Assembly (NCBI RefSeq): GCF_029894335.1 | Contig: NZ_JARXZC010000015.1 | Location: 80,881-144,880, forward strand | Length of the DNA stretch: 64,000 nt | Source: Kitasatospora sp. MAP5-34 | GTDB lineage: Bacteria > Actinomycetota > Actinomycetes > Streptomycetales > Streptomycetaceae | Direction of reading: 5' to 3' | Part shown: positions 41,726 through 49,242 of the stretch, in pieces | Layout of the letters: each line of letters begins with the position of its first letter | How positions within the stretch are numbered: the first letter of the stretch is position 1 | Notes under the pieces: model-generated | The model's input: the letters and a program-made list of their open reading frames with translations, nothing else | Databases searched by the model: none | Told to the model about the DNA's origin: nothing | Made by a program: the position numbers and the translations under genes

Positions 41726-42541
41726 ATGTCCGGATCGCAGATCACACTGCTCGGCGCCATCGCCGGGTTCACCATCTACCTGGGCCTGCCCATAGGCCGG
41801 CTCCAGCGGCCTGCGCCCCGCTTGAAGGCCGCTCTGAACGCCCTGGCCATCGGCATCCTGACCTTCCTGATCTGGGACGTCCTCACCCACGCCTGGGATC
41901 CGACCGACAAGGCGCTGTCCGACCACAGGTGGGGCACCGCCGCCCTCGGCGGCGGCGTGCTCTTCGTCGGCCTCGCGATCGGCATGGCCGGCCTGGTCTA
42001 CTACGACCGCTACAACGGCCGGCGCCGCGCCGCCGCTGCCGAGCGCGCGGCGGCCGACCCGGTCGGCGCCGGGGCGGTGCACTCGCAGCCTCTCCAGCTC
42101 GCCTGGATGATCGCCACCGGCATCGGCCTGCACAACTTCGCCGAGGGGCTGGCCATCGGCAACTCCGCCGCGCAGGGCCAGCTGTCGCTCGCCGTACTGC
42201 TCGTGATCGGCTTCGGGCTGCACAACGCCACCGAGGGCTTCGGCATCGTGGCGCCGCTCGCCGGTGAGGGCACCCGGCCGTCCTGGGGCACGCTCGGCCT
42301 GCTCGGCCTGGTCGGCGGCGGGCCCACCTTCGCGGGCACGCTCATCGGCCAGCACCTCGTCAACGACACCCTCAGCATCGCCTTCCTCGGGCTCGCCGCC
42401 GGGTCCATCCTCTACGTCGTCATCGAGCTGCTCGCCGTCGCGCGGCGCGCCAACCTCAAGGAACTCACCACCTGGATGATCCTCGGCGGTCTGCTCCTCG
42501 GTTTCACCACCGACGCCATCGTCACCGCCGCCGGCGCCTGA
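41726..42541 (+). CDS. ZIP-family divalent metal transporter
   Basis: 271 residues with eight hydrophobic segments. The metal-path motifs are GIGLHNFAEGLAIGN (TM4) and VIGFGLHNATEGFGIVAP (TM5), containing the HNxxE and HNxTEG sequences typical of ZIP proteins. It would import zinc, iron or manganese into the cytoplasm. Start ATG follows a short leader with GGAGCC; a partial DtxR-like inverted repeat upstream suggests metal control. Confidence 0.9.
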   Translation: MSGSQITLLGAIAGFTIYLGLPIGRLQRPAPRLKAALNALAIGILTFLIWDVLTHAWDPTDKALSDHRWGTAALGGGVLFVGLAIGMAGLVYYDRYNGRRRAAAAERAAADPVGAGAVHSQPLQLAWMIATGIGLHNFAEGLAIGNSAAQGQLSLAVLLVIGFGLHNATEGFGIVAPLAGEGTRPSWGTLGLLGLVGGGPTFAGTLIGQHLVNDTLSIAFLGLAAGSILYVVIELLAVARRANLKELTTWMILGGLLLGFTTDAIVTAAGA

Positions 42542-42617
42542 GCCTGGTCCCCTCGCACCCCGCCCCACCAGGGAAAACCAGATGACCCTCGCAGGCGGGG
42601 CTGCTAGCGTCCGGAAC

Positions 42618-43130
42618 ATGAGACCGGTCACCGAGGACGAGATCCGCGCATCCTTCATCAACTGCTCGAAGGGTGAAGCCCGTCGGCTGAACCTGCCGCG
42701 TGGGCTCGCCGACCTGCCCTGGGACGACCTCGACTTCCTCGGCTGGCGGGATCAGGGCGCCCCCGACCGTGGCTATCTGGTGGCCGAGCGGCCCGACGGC
42801 CTGGTCGGGATCACGCTGCGGGCCCCGACCGGGGTCCGGCGGAGCCTGCTCAGGAGCAGCCTCTGCTCGATCTGCGTGACCTCGCACGCCGGTTCGGGCG
42901 TCTCGCTGCTGACGGCCCGCAGGGCGGGCGTGGCCGGGCGGGAGGGCAACACGGTGGGCGCGTACATCTGCGCCGACCTCGCCTGCTCGCTGTACGTCCG
43001 GGGGAAGAAGAGGTCCGCGCTGGCCGAGCGCGTCTCCGAGTCACTGACCGTCGACGAGCAGATTGCCCGGACTCTGGTGAACCTCGACGCCTTCCTTGAG
43101 CAGATACTCCGGAGCACCCAGCCCGCCTGA
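42618..43130 (+). CDS. FBP-domain (FusB-type zinc-finger) protein
   Basis: 170 residues. The C-terminal treble-clef zinc site is formed by SLCSICVTSH and AYICADLACSLYVRGKKR, preceded by AGREGNTVG, matching the FBP domain shared with the elongation-factor-G-binding protein FusB. FusB frees EF-G from ribosomes and confers fusidic acid resistance. Actinobacterial members are common and their role is not settled; ribosome or EF-G binding is a reasonable guess. ATG at 42618 is used because the domain follows. Confidence 0.85.
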   Translation: MRPVTEDEIRASFINCSKGEARRLNLPRGLADLPWDDLDFLGWRDQGAPDRGYLVAERPDGLVGITLRAPTGVRRSLLRSSLCSICVTSHAGSGVSLLTARRAGVAGREGNTVGAYICADLACSLYVRGKKRSALAERVSESLTVDEQIARTLVNLDAFLEQILRSTQPA

Positions 43131-43165
43131 GCCGCTCGACCTGAGCTGCTCCGGCGGGAGCTTCA

Positions 43166-43194
43166 CGGCGGCGGCCCCGCCCTGGCCGCCGCCG
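43166..43194. terminator. terminator between FBP gene and spherulation-family gene
   Basis: Perfect 11-base arms CGGCGGCGGCC and GGCCGCCGCCG with a 7-base loop, followed by TT, between convergent genes. Downstream is a short degenerate GCCGTGAA repeat. Confidence 0.65.
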
Positions 43195-43243
43195 TTAAGC
43201 CGTGAACCGCCGTGAAGCCGTGCAGCCGTGAACCGCCAGGCGG

Positions 43244-44134
43244 TCAGCCGATGGTCGCCGCGTACGTCGTCTGGGTGCCGAACTTCCAACTCGGGCTGAC
43301 GTTCCAGGGGTTGGGCAGCCCGGCGCCGGTGGCGTAGGCGTACCCCGCGCCACGGTTGAACGCCGTGGCCAGAGTGGTCTGCATGGCGGTGGTGTCCGGC
43401 ACCCCGTACACCAGGTGCCAGAAGGCGGTGCCGCTCGGGTCGAAACCGGCGCCGGAGTAGTAGCCGGCGGTCGAGTTGAAGGTGTTCCCGCCGAGCCAGC
43501 CGGTGCCGGTGTAGTCGGCGTAGGTGCCCTCGTAGGTCACGAAGGTGTCGGCCGTGCGGTGCCCGGCCTCCAGGTAGCAGTCCGCGATGGCGGTGCCGGG
43601 GTTGTCGACCACCAGGTCGGACACCGAGGGATCGACGCTGTTCATGGTGGTCTGCACGTACTGGCGCAGCCCGTAGTAGTAGTCGCGGACGGTGTTGTCG
43701 GTCCCGCAGTCGCGGCTGACGACGTCGAAGAAGATGCCGTCGACGTGCAGACGCCCGTCCGTGGTTTTCAGATAGTTGTCGACCGAGGCCTGGACGGCGG
43801 CCGCCGAGCGGCTGCCATTGTCGGTGTGCACGTAGCCCAGTACGCGGGTGTGGCCACCGGAGGCCGTGACGCCCTGGCGGAGCTTGTCGGCCTGGGCCTG
43901 CCAGGTGGTGTCGAACGGCGAGTCACCGTTCCCCGGGTTGAGGATGACTATCGAGGTCGCCGGGGAGGCGGCCGTCAGATCGGCGAGCATCGGGTCGCCG
44001 GGCCATACGTAGGCGGGCACTCCGATCTCCAGGCCACGCACGGGCGCTGCGGCCGCCGCACTGCCTGCGGCGACGGGTACGACCAGGAGTGAGCTCAGCA
44101 GGGCGGCCACAAGGCCCTTTGCTGCTCGGCGCAT
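43244..44134 (-). CDS. secreted spherulation-specific family 4 (GH114-like) protein
   Basis: 296 residues with a Sec signal peptide ending near AAAAAP. The mature sequence has the TIM-barrel-like order of the family: GVPAYVWPGDPML, SIVILNPGNGD, GHTRVLGYVHTDNGSRS, GIFFDVVSRDC, DLVVDNPGT and ADTFVTYEGTYADY, and ends with AYATGAGLPNPWN. Related proteins are glycoside-hydrolase-like (GH114 region) and may act on alpha-1,4-galactosaminidic polymers; the activity here is unproven. GGAGGAG fixes the ATG at 44134. Confidence 0.85.
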   Translation of the reverse strand: MRRAAKGLVAALLSSLLVVPVAAGSAAAAAPVRGLEIGVPAYVWPGDPMLADLTAASPATSIVILNPGNGDSPFDTTWQAQADKLRQGVTASGGHTRVLGYVHTDNGSRSAAAVQASVDNYLKTTDGRLHVDGIFFDVVSRDCGTDNTVRDYYYGLRQYVQTTMNSVDPSVSDLVVDNPGTAIADCYLEAGHRTADTFVTYEGTYADYTGTGWLGGNTFNSTAGYYSGAGFDPSGTAFWHLVYGVPDTTAMQTTLATAFNRGAGYAYATGAGLPNPWNVSPSWKFGTQTTYAATIG

Positions 44135-44811
44135 GCGGTTCTCCTCCATCAAGAGTTGGTGGCGCTCTGCCACCACTGGACACTAACCCGTCGTCAGGAG
44201 TACTGCCGGGCCGTACCGGCACGCCCCCGCACCCACCTCCGGCCCCAGAGTCCGAGCGTACCGCCGGCGAGCTCCGAGGCCAGGTCAGCAGTGCGATGGG
44301 GCATACCTGTCCAGACCACTTCCGGTGGCGTTCGGTTCCCGGGAGCAGTGCTCTCATCACTCCGGCCGATCCGGTCGCATGGCAGCTCCGCCTTGAAGCG
44401 CGGCTGCATACCGGGTATACATACTCAGTATGCTTCGCTGATGAACCGGTCGGCCGAGGCCCCGTCAGGACGGTGACAGCCCGTCACCCGACAGGCAGGC
44501 CGGTGGGCGCCCAGTTCGCGCCCCGCGACTGCCACGTGACGCCGCCGAGCGCCACGACCAACCGTCAGCAGACCCGAGCCGGGGCACCGCCCTGCCTGGG
44601 GGACGGCCGCTCCGCCGGGCTCGGTTCCGCGTACGGAACAAGCCCGGCGCGGAGCGAGCCGAACCAGCCCGCAGTACGAGCAGCGCACGAGCAACCCACC
44701 CACCAGCAACGCACCACGAACACCCGCACCACGAACACCCGCACCACCGAAGCCACCCGAAGCCGCCGCAGCCGCACGCCGCGCGGCAGCCACCCGAAGG
44801 AGAGCCGACCA
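44135..44811. promoter_or_regulatory. 677-bp non-coding region upstream of the FtsX-type ABC operon
   Basis: I see no supportable gene. At 44406-44433, GCATAC and GTATGC flank an internal GTATAC and CATAC-TCA-GTATG, giving nested inverted repeats in an AT-rich patch. This resembles operators of PadR-type repressors that control exporters, although no padR gene is nearby. At 44711-44740 a 15-bp unit starting GCACCACGAACACCC is repeated twice. The rest is unremarkable GC-rich sequence. Confidence 0.45.
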
Positions 44812-45597
44812 GTGACAACCACACACCTGCGGAACACGGGGGAAGCAGTCCTGCGACTGCGAGGCGTGTCCCGCGTGCACGGTCACGGCGCAGCCCAGGT
44901 ACACGCCCTGCGCGGCGTGGACCTGGCGGTGCGTCCGGGCGAGTTCGTCGCCGTGATGGGCACCAGCGGTTCGGGCAAGTCCACGCTGCTCACCATTGCC
45001 GGGGGGCTGGACAGTGCCACCTCGGGCGAGGTGCTGGTCGAGGGACAGGAGCTGGGCGGCCTGTCCCGGAGCGCCCTGTCCGCCGTCCGCCGACGCGCGA
45101 TCGGCTACGTGTTCCAGGACTTCAACCTGATTCCCGCGTTGACCGCAGCCGAGAACGTCTCCCTGCCGCGCGAGCTGGACGGTGTGGCCACCCGCCAGGC
45201 CCGCGCCGAGGCGCAGGCCGCGCTCGCCGAGATCGGTATCGCCGACCTCGCCGACCGCTTCCCGGACCAGCTGTCCGGTGGCCAGCAGCAGCGGGTCGCC
45301 ATCGCCCGCGCGCTCATCGGCGAGCGGCGGCTCGTTCTCGCCGACGAGCCCACCGGCGCCCTCGACTCCGCCACCGGCGACGCCGTCCTGACCGTCCTGC
45401 GGGCCCGCTGCGCCGCCGGGGCCGCCGCCGTGATGGTCACCCACGAACCCCGCCACGCCGAGTGGGCGGACCGTGTGGTAGTCCTGAGCGACGGTCGGGT
45501 CGTGGACGAACGCGTCCTCCTCCGTACCGAACCCCCGTCCGGCCTCGGGGCGCCCGCCGCCGGGGCCGACACCCAGGGGACGGGAGCCCAGCGGTGA
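44812..45597 (+). CDS. MacB/LolD-type ABC transporter ATP-binding protein
   Basis: 261 residues. Walker A GTSGSGKST (about 48), Q-loop YVFQDFNLIP, signature LSGGQQQRVAIARAL, Walker B RLVLADEPTGALD and H-loop VMVTHEP are intact. The subfamily pairs with FtsX-type permeases and powers mechanotransmission for export of lipoproteins or peptides. GTG start with GAAGGAG upstream; in-frame open sequence continues upstream but is non-coding in character. The permease gene follows 94 bases later. Confidence 0.9.
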   Translation: MTTTHLRNTGEAVLRLRGVSRVHGHGAAQVHALRGVDLAVRPGEFVAVMGTSGSGKSTLLTIAGGLDSATSGEVLVEGQELGGLSRSALSAVRRRAIGYVFQDFNLIPALTAAENVSLPRELDGVATRQARAEAQAALAEIGIADLADRFPDQLSGGQQQRVAIARALIGERRLVLADEPTGALDSATGDAVLTVLRARCAAGAAAVMVTHEPRHAEWADRVVVLSDGRVVDERVLLRTEPPSGLGAPAAGADTQGTGAQR

Positions 45598-45691
45598 CCA
45601 CGCGTCGGACCACGCGCCGGACGACCACCCGGAACACCAGCCGGACCGCCGGCCACGCCATCCCCCGGACCATCAGGAAGAGCGAAGCCCG

Positions 45692-48604
45692 ATGAACATC
45701 TCCGCCTGGCGGGCCACCCTCCGCATAGCCCGCCGCGACGCGCTGCGCGCCAAGGGCCGCAGTGCCCTGATCATCGCCATGATCGCGCTGCCGGTCGTCG
45801 GCGTCACCGCCACCGACGTGGTGAACCGCAGCAGCCGGCTGACTCCGCAGGAGAGCATCACCCGCCTGATGGGCGCCTCCGACGCGTACGTCAGTACCGT
45901 GAAGGCCGGCTGGCGGCTGGAGCAGTCCCCGACCCCCACCGGCACCACCAGGGTGCTGTCGCAGAGCGGCCCGACGCCGGTTCCGACCACGGAGGAGGCG
46001 GCCCGCGCGGCCGAGCCGCTGGAGCAGTTGCTCAAGGAGGCCCTGCCGCCCGGCGCCCACGTCCTGCCGGTCGACGCCTCGCTCGGCTACAACATGACCA
46101 GCACGGTCTACGGCCAGGGGGCCGTACAGACGCAGTCCATGGACCTGAGCGACCCCGCCACCCACGGAATCGTGACGCTCCGCCAGGGCAGCTGGCCCGG
46201 CGCCGCGTACGAGGTCGCGGCGACCACCGGATTCCTGTCCGAGTCCGGACTGCACGTCGGCCAGAGCACCACCCTCGCGGGCACCACCCAGCCGCTGAAG
46301 ATCACTGCCGCGATCGAGTACCCGGGCCTGTTGCGGGTGGCACGGCTCGTCGGCCGGCCGGGAGAGCTGAGCAAGCTCCTCGCGTCGGTGGACGGCAACC
46401 AGGGTGAGCAGCCCCCGGCGCGCGGCTCTCAGGACTTCCTGGTCATCATGCCGGGGCACGCCGCGTTCAGCTGGGACGAGGTGCAGCACGCCAACGCGTA
46501 CGGCTTCACGGTCGCCTCGCGCACCGTGCTCGCCGACCCGCCGCCGGCCGGCGCCGTTCCGCTGTTCCGCAGTGGTTCCGACTCCGTCGCCCAGGCCGAC
46601 ACCGCCGCCGTGAAGTCGGCGACCATCTTCGCCACCGTCGTGGGCATGGCCCTGCTGGAGGTCGTGCTGCTGGCCGGTCCGGCGTTCGCGGTCGGCGCCC
46701 GCCGCTCGCGGCGCCAGCTCGGACTGATCGCGGCCTGCGGCGGCAACCGCGCGCACATCCGCCGGGTGGTGCTCGGCGGCGGCATCGTCCTCGGGACCAC
46801 GGGCGCGCTGGTGGGCGTGGTGCTCGGCGGTCTCGCCGTGGCACTGGGCCGGTCGGCGCTGGAGACGCGGTCGGGGGCTCGCTTCGGCCACTTCGCGCTG
46901 GAGCCCGGTGATCTGCTCGCGATCGTGGCGATCGGCCTGGTGACCGGCCTGCTGGCGGCCGTCGTCCCGGCCGTGCAGGCCGCGCGACAGCCCGTGGTCG
47001 CCGCCCTCACCGGACGCGTCACCAGCCGCCCGCCCGCGATCTGGCTCACCGTCGTCGGCGTGCTGGTGGCCCTGGCCGGCACCGCGCTCGCCCTGCTCGG
47101 CGCGGTCGACGGTTCGCGGACACGGGTCGTGATGGCCGGATCCATGGTCGCGGAGCTCGGCCTGGTCATCTGCACCCCGTGGTTCGTGAGCCTGTTCGGC
47201 CGGATCGGCCGGTTCCTGCCGCTCGGCCCCCGGCTGGCGCTGCGCGACGCGGCCCGTAACCGAGGGCGGTCCGCTCCCGCCGTCGCCGCTGTCCTGGCGG
47301 CCGTCGCCGGCGCGGTCGCGGTGCTGATATTCCAGACGAGCAGCGCCTCGGCGGCCCGGTCGGGCTACGCGCCGACCGCGCCGAACGGAGCCGTGGTCGT
47401 CGAGGCGTACTCCGCACTGGCCTCGTCCTTCGCGTCCACCAAGCCCGGGACGTCGCGTGCGACGGCCGCGGCCGCCGCATCCGCCGCATCCGCGAAGAAC
47501 GCCGACGCCCTGCGCTCGGCCGTGGAGCACGCCATCCCCGGTCTGGGGCAGCGCGGAGACATCCGGGAGATCACCTACGGACCCTGCGACGGTACGAAGG
47601 ACGGCTTCTGCGGCTCGGTGGGCCTGACCGTGCCCAAGGAGAACCTCTGCCCAGCCGCAGCCGGGCTGACCAACCTGCGGCCCGTCGGCTTCGTGAGCCC
47701 CGAGGAGGCGAAGCAGCTGCTCGCCCACGATCCCCGGTGCAAGGCGAGCGTGCCGACGCCCCTGCAGGTGCTGGAGCTGATCACCGGCGACGCGACCGTG
47801 CTGCACAACCTGCTGGGGGTGGACGACCCCGCCGCCGCGCAGGCCCTCGCAGCGGGCCAGGTCGTCGTCCTGGACCCGCACTTCATCAAGGACGGCAAGG
47901 TGGCCCTGGCCCTCACCCGGTTCGGTGCCACCGGTCCGAGCGGCAACCAGGTCAGTTCCATCAGCCTCCCGGCGGTCGAGGCGAAGGCGACCACACAGGC
48001 CGTACGAGCGGTGATGTCGCCGGAGACAGCCAAAGCGGCGGGCCTCACCCTGGGCTACTACGACTCGGTCTGGCTGCCCGCGCACGCCCCCAGCTCGGCC
48101 GAGGAGCAGGGGGCCACCGCAGCCGTCGCCTCGGCCGGGCGGGGCAAGTTGTCCGTCGAACGCGGCTACCAGAACGGCTCCGGCAGCGCCACCATGCTGG
48201 GCCTGGTCATCGCCGCCTCGGCCGTGGCGATCGCGGCCGCCGGCATCGCGACCGGCCTCGCTGCGGCGGACTCCCAGGGCGACCTGGCGACCCTGGCGGC
48301 CGTCGGCGCGGCCCCGGGCATCCGGCGCAGGCTGTCGGGCTTCCAGTGCGCCGCCGTCGCCGCGATGGGCGCCCTGGTCGGTGTGGCAGCGGGATTCGTA
48401 CCCGCCGTGGCCGTCCAACGTGTGCAGAACCTCGGCGCCCGGCCCCACGTGGACATCACCGGCGGCATCGACCTGGACGTAAGTCCACTGGTGGTCCCGT
48501 GGACCTACCTGATCGTCATAGTGGTCGGGCTGCCACTGCTCGCGTGGGTACTGGCCGCCGGCTTCACCCGCTCACGGGCGGCACTCACCCGCCGGACGAA
48601 CTGA
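45692..48604 (+). CDS. FtsX-type ABC transporter permease
   Basis: 970 residues with two FtsX modules: an N-terminal transmembrane helix and large extracytoplasmic domain (about 40-300), a three-helix block (about 305-445, with RRSRRQLGLIAACGGN), a second helix and outer domain, and a final three-helix block. This duplicated form is typical of actinobacterial antimicrobial-peptide or lipoprotein transporters. It partners with the preceding ATP-binding protein. Substrate unknown. Confidence 0.88.
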   Translation: MNISAWRATLRIARRDALRAKGRSALIIAMIALPVVGVTATDVVNRSSRLTPQESITRLMGASDAYVSTVKAGWRLEQSPTPTGTTRVLSQSGPTPVPTTEEAARAAEPLEQLLKEALPPGAHVLPVDASLGYNMTSTVYGQGAVQTQSMDLSDPATHGIVTLRQGSWPGAAYEVAATTGFLSESGLHVGQSTTLAGTTQPLKITAAIEYPGLLRVARLVGRPGELSKLLASVDGNQGEQPPARGSQDFLVIMPGHAAFSWDEVQHANAYGFTVASRTVLADPPPAGAVPLFRSGSDSVAQADTAAVKSATIFATVVGMALLEVVLLAGPAFAVGARRSRRQLGLIAACGGNRAHIRRVVLGGGIVLGTTGALVGVVLGGLAVALGRSALETRSGARFGHFALEPGDLLAIVAIGLVTGLLAAVVPAVQAARQPVVAALTGRVTSRPPAIWLTVVGVLVALAGTALALLGAVDGSRTRVVMAGSMVAELGLVICTPWFVSLFGRIGRFLPLGPRLALRDAARNRGRSAPAVAAVLAAVAGAVAVLIFQTSSASAARSGYAPTAPNGAVVVEAYSALASSFASTKPGTSRATAAAAASAASAKNADALRSAVEHAIPGLGQRGDIREITYGPCDGTKDGFCGSVGLTVPKENLCPAAAGLTNLRPVGFVSPEEAKQLLAHDPRCKASVPTPLQVLELITGDATVLHNLLGVDDPAAAQALAAGQVVVLDPHFIKDGKVALALTRFGATGPSGNQVSSISLPAVEAKATTQAVRAVMSPETAKAAGLTLGYYDSVWLPAHAPSSAEEQGATAAVASAGRGKLSVERGYQNGSGSATMLGLVIAASAVAIAAAGIATGLAAADSQGDLATLAAVGAAPGIRRRLSGFQCAAVAAMGALVGVAAGFVPAVAVQRVQNLGARPHVDITGGIDLDVSPLVVPWTYLIVIVVGLPLLAWVLAAGFTRSRAALTRRTN

Positions 48605-48632
48605 CCGGCTGGGACCACTGCCCACACTCCTG

Positions 48633-48672
48633 CCCCCGCTCCCGCTCCGGCCGTTCACGGCGGGAGCGGGGG
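48633..48672. terminator. terminator between ABC permease and immunity-like gene
   Basis: Perfect 13-base arms CCCCCGCTCCCGC and GCGGGAGCGGGGG with a 14-base loop between convergent genes. Confidence 0.65.
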
Positions 48673-48720
48673 CGGGGGCAGCCGGACGTCGGCGACCCGG
48701 GCGGCCGCCCACGTCCGGGA

Positions 48721-49242
48721 TCACCGCCCGCCGACGTTCCCGTCACCGAGGCCGTCGAGCGCCTCCCCGGCGATCCGGCGGATCCGTTTCGTTCTCGCGT
48801 GGCGGGACAGGAGCGACAGGACACGACCGTCCCGCGCGGATTCCGCGACCCTGCGCTGAAGCCAGTCGGACCAACCGTCGACGGTATTCGAGTCGATGGA
48901 GTCCAGATCGTCTCCAGAACGCACCGATTCGAGCAGGCCGAGCTCACGCGATCGCACCTCGGAGAACCTCCGGACGGACGGGTCCAACATCCCCACCCAC
49001 TGGGCCCGTTGCGATGAATCGATCCGCTCCAGCATCATCACCACGACCGCTGAGGCGAGGGACGGATCGGGGTCGACCGCGACGGCGCGCCGCAGCAGGT
49101 CCACCGCCTCCGGGTGTTCTCCGGCCCGGCTGTACAGCCCCCACCTGGCATGCTCGTCCCGCCAGTCGGGGATTTCCAGCGCCACCAGTGCCCCCAGCTC
49201 CCGCACCAGATCCCCGAGGACGGGGTCGCCGTCAGCACCCAC
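48721..49242 (-). CDS. candidate immunity/antitoxin protein of the HINT-DUF4160 locus
   Basis: 173 residues, acidic N-terminal half and basic C-terminus, predicted all-helical. The first half resembles a short TPR-like repeat (WGLYSRAGEHPEAVDLLRRA followed by VAVDPDPSLASAV); the second half (RRFSEVRSRELGLLESVRSG and ARTKRIRRIAGEALDGLG) has no match known to me. Its GTG start lies inside the last codons of the HINT protein gene, an 11-base overlap in another frame, so the two are translationally coupled. In polymorphic toxin loci the gene placed directly after the toxin encodes its immunity protein, which is the basis of this call. Confidence 0.6.
   Translation of the reverse strand: MGADGDPVLGDLVRELGALVALEIPDWRDEHARWGLYSRAGEHPEAVDLLRRAVAVDPDPSLASAVVVMMLERIDSSQRAQWVGMLDPSVRRFSEVRSRELGLLESVRSGDDLDSIDSNTVDGWSDWLQRRVAESARDGRVLSLLSRHARTKRIRRIAGEALDGLGDGNVGGR

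Noticed and set aside
44194..44409. 71-codon minus-strand frame in the large intergenic region
   Set aside because: No ribosome-binding site, poor coding character and overlap with the candidate operator.
45437..48448. About 1000-codon minus-strand open frame
   Set aside because: Antisense shadow of the FtsX-type permease, with no recognisable motif.
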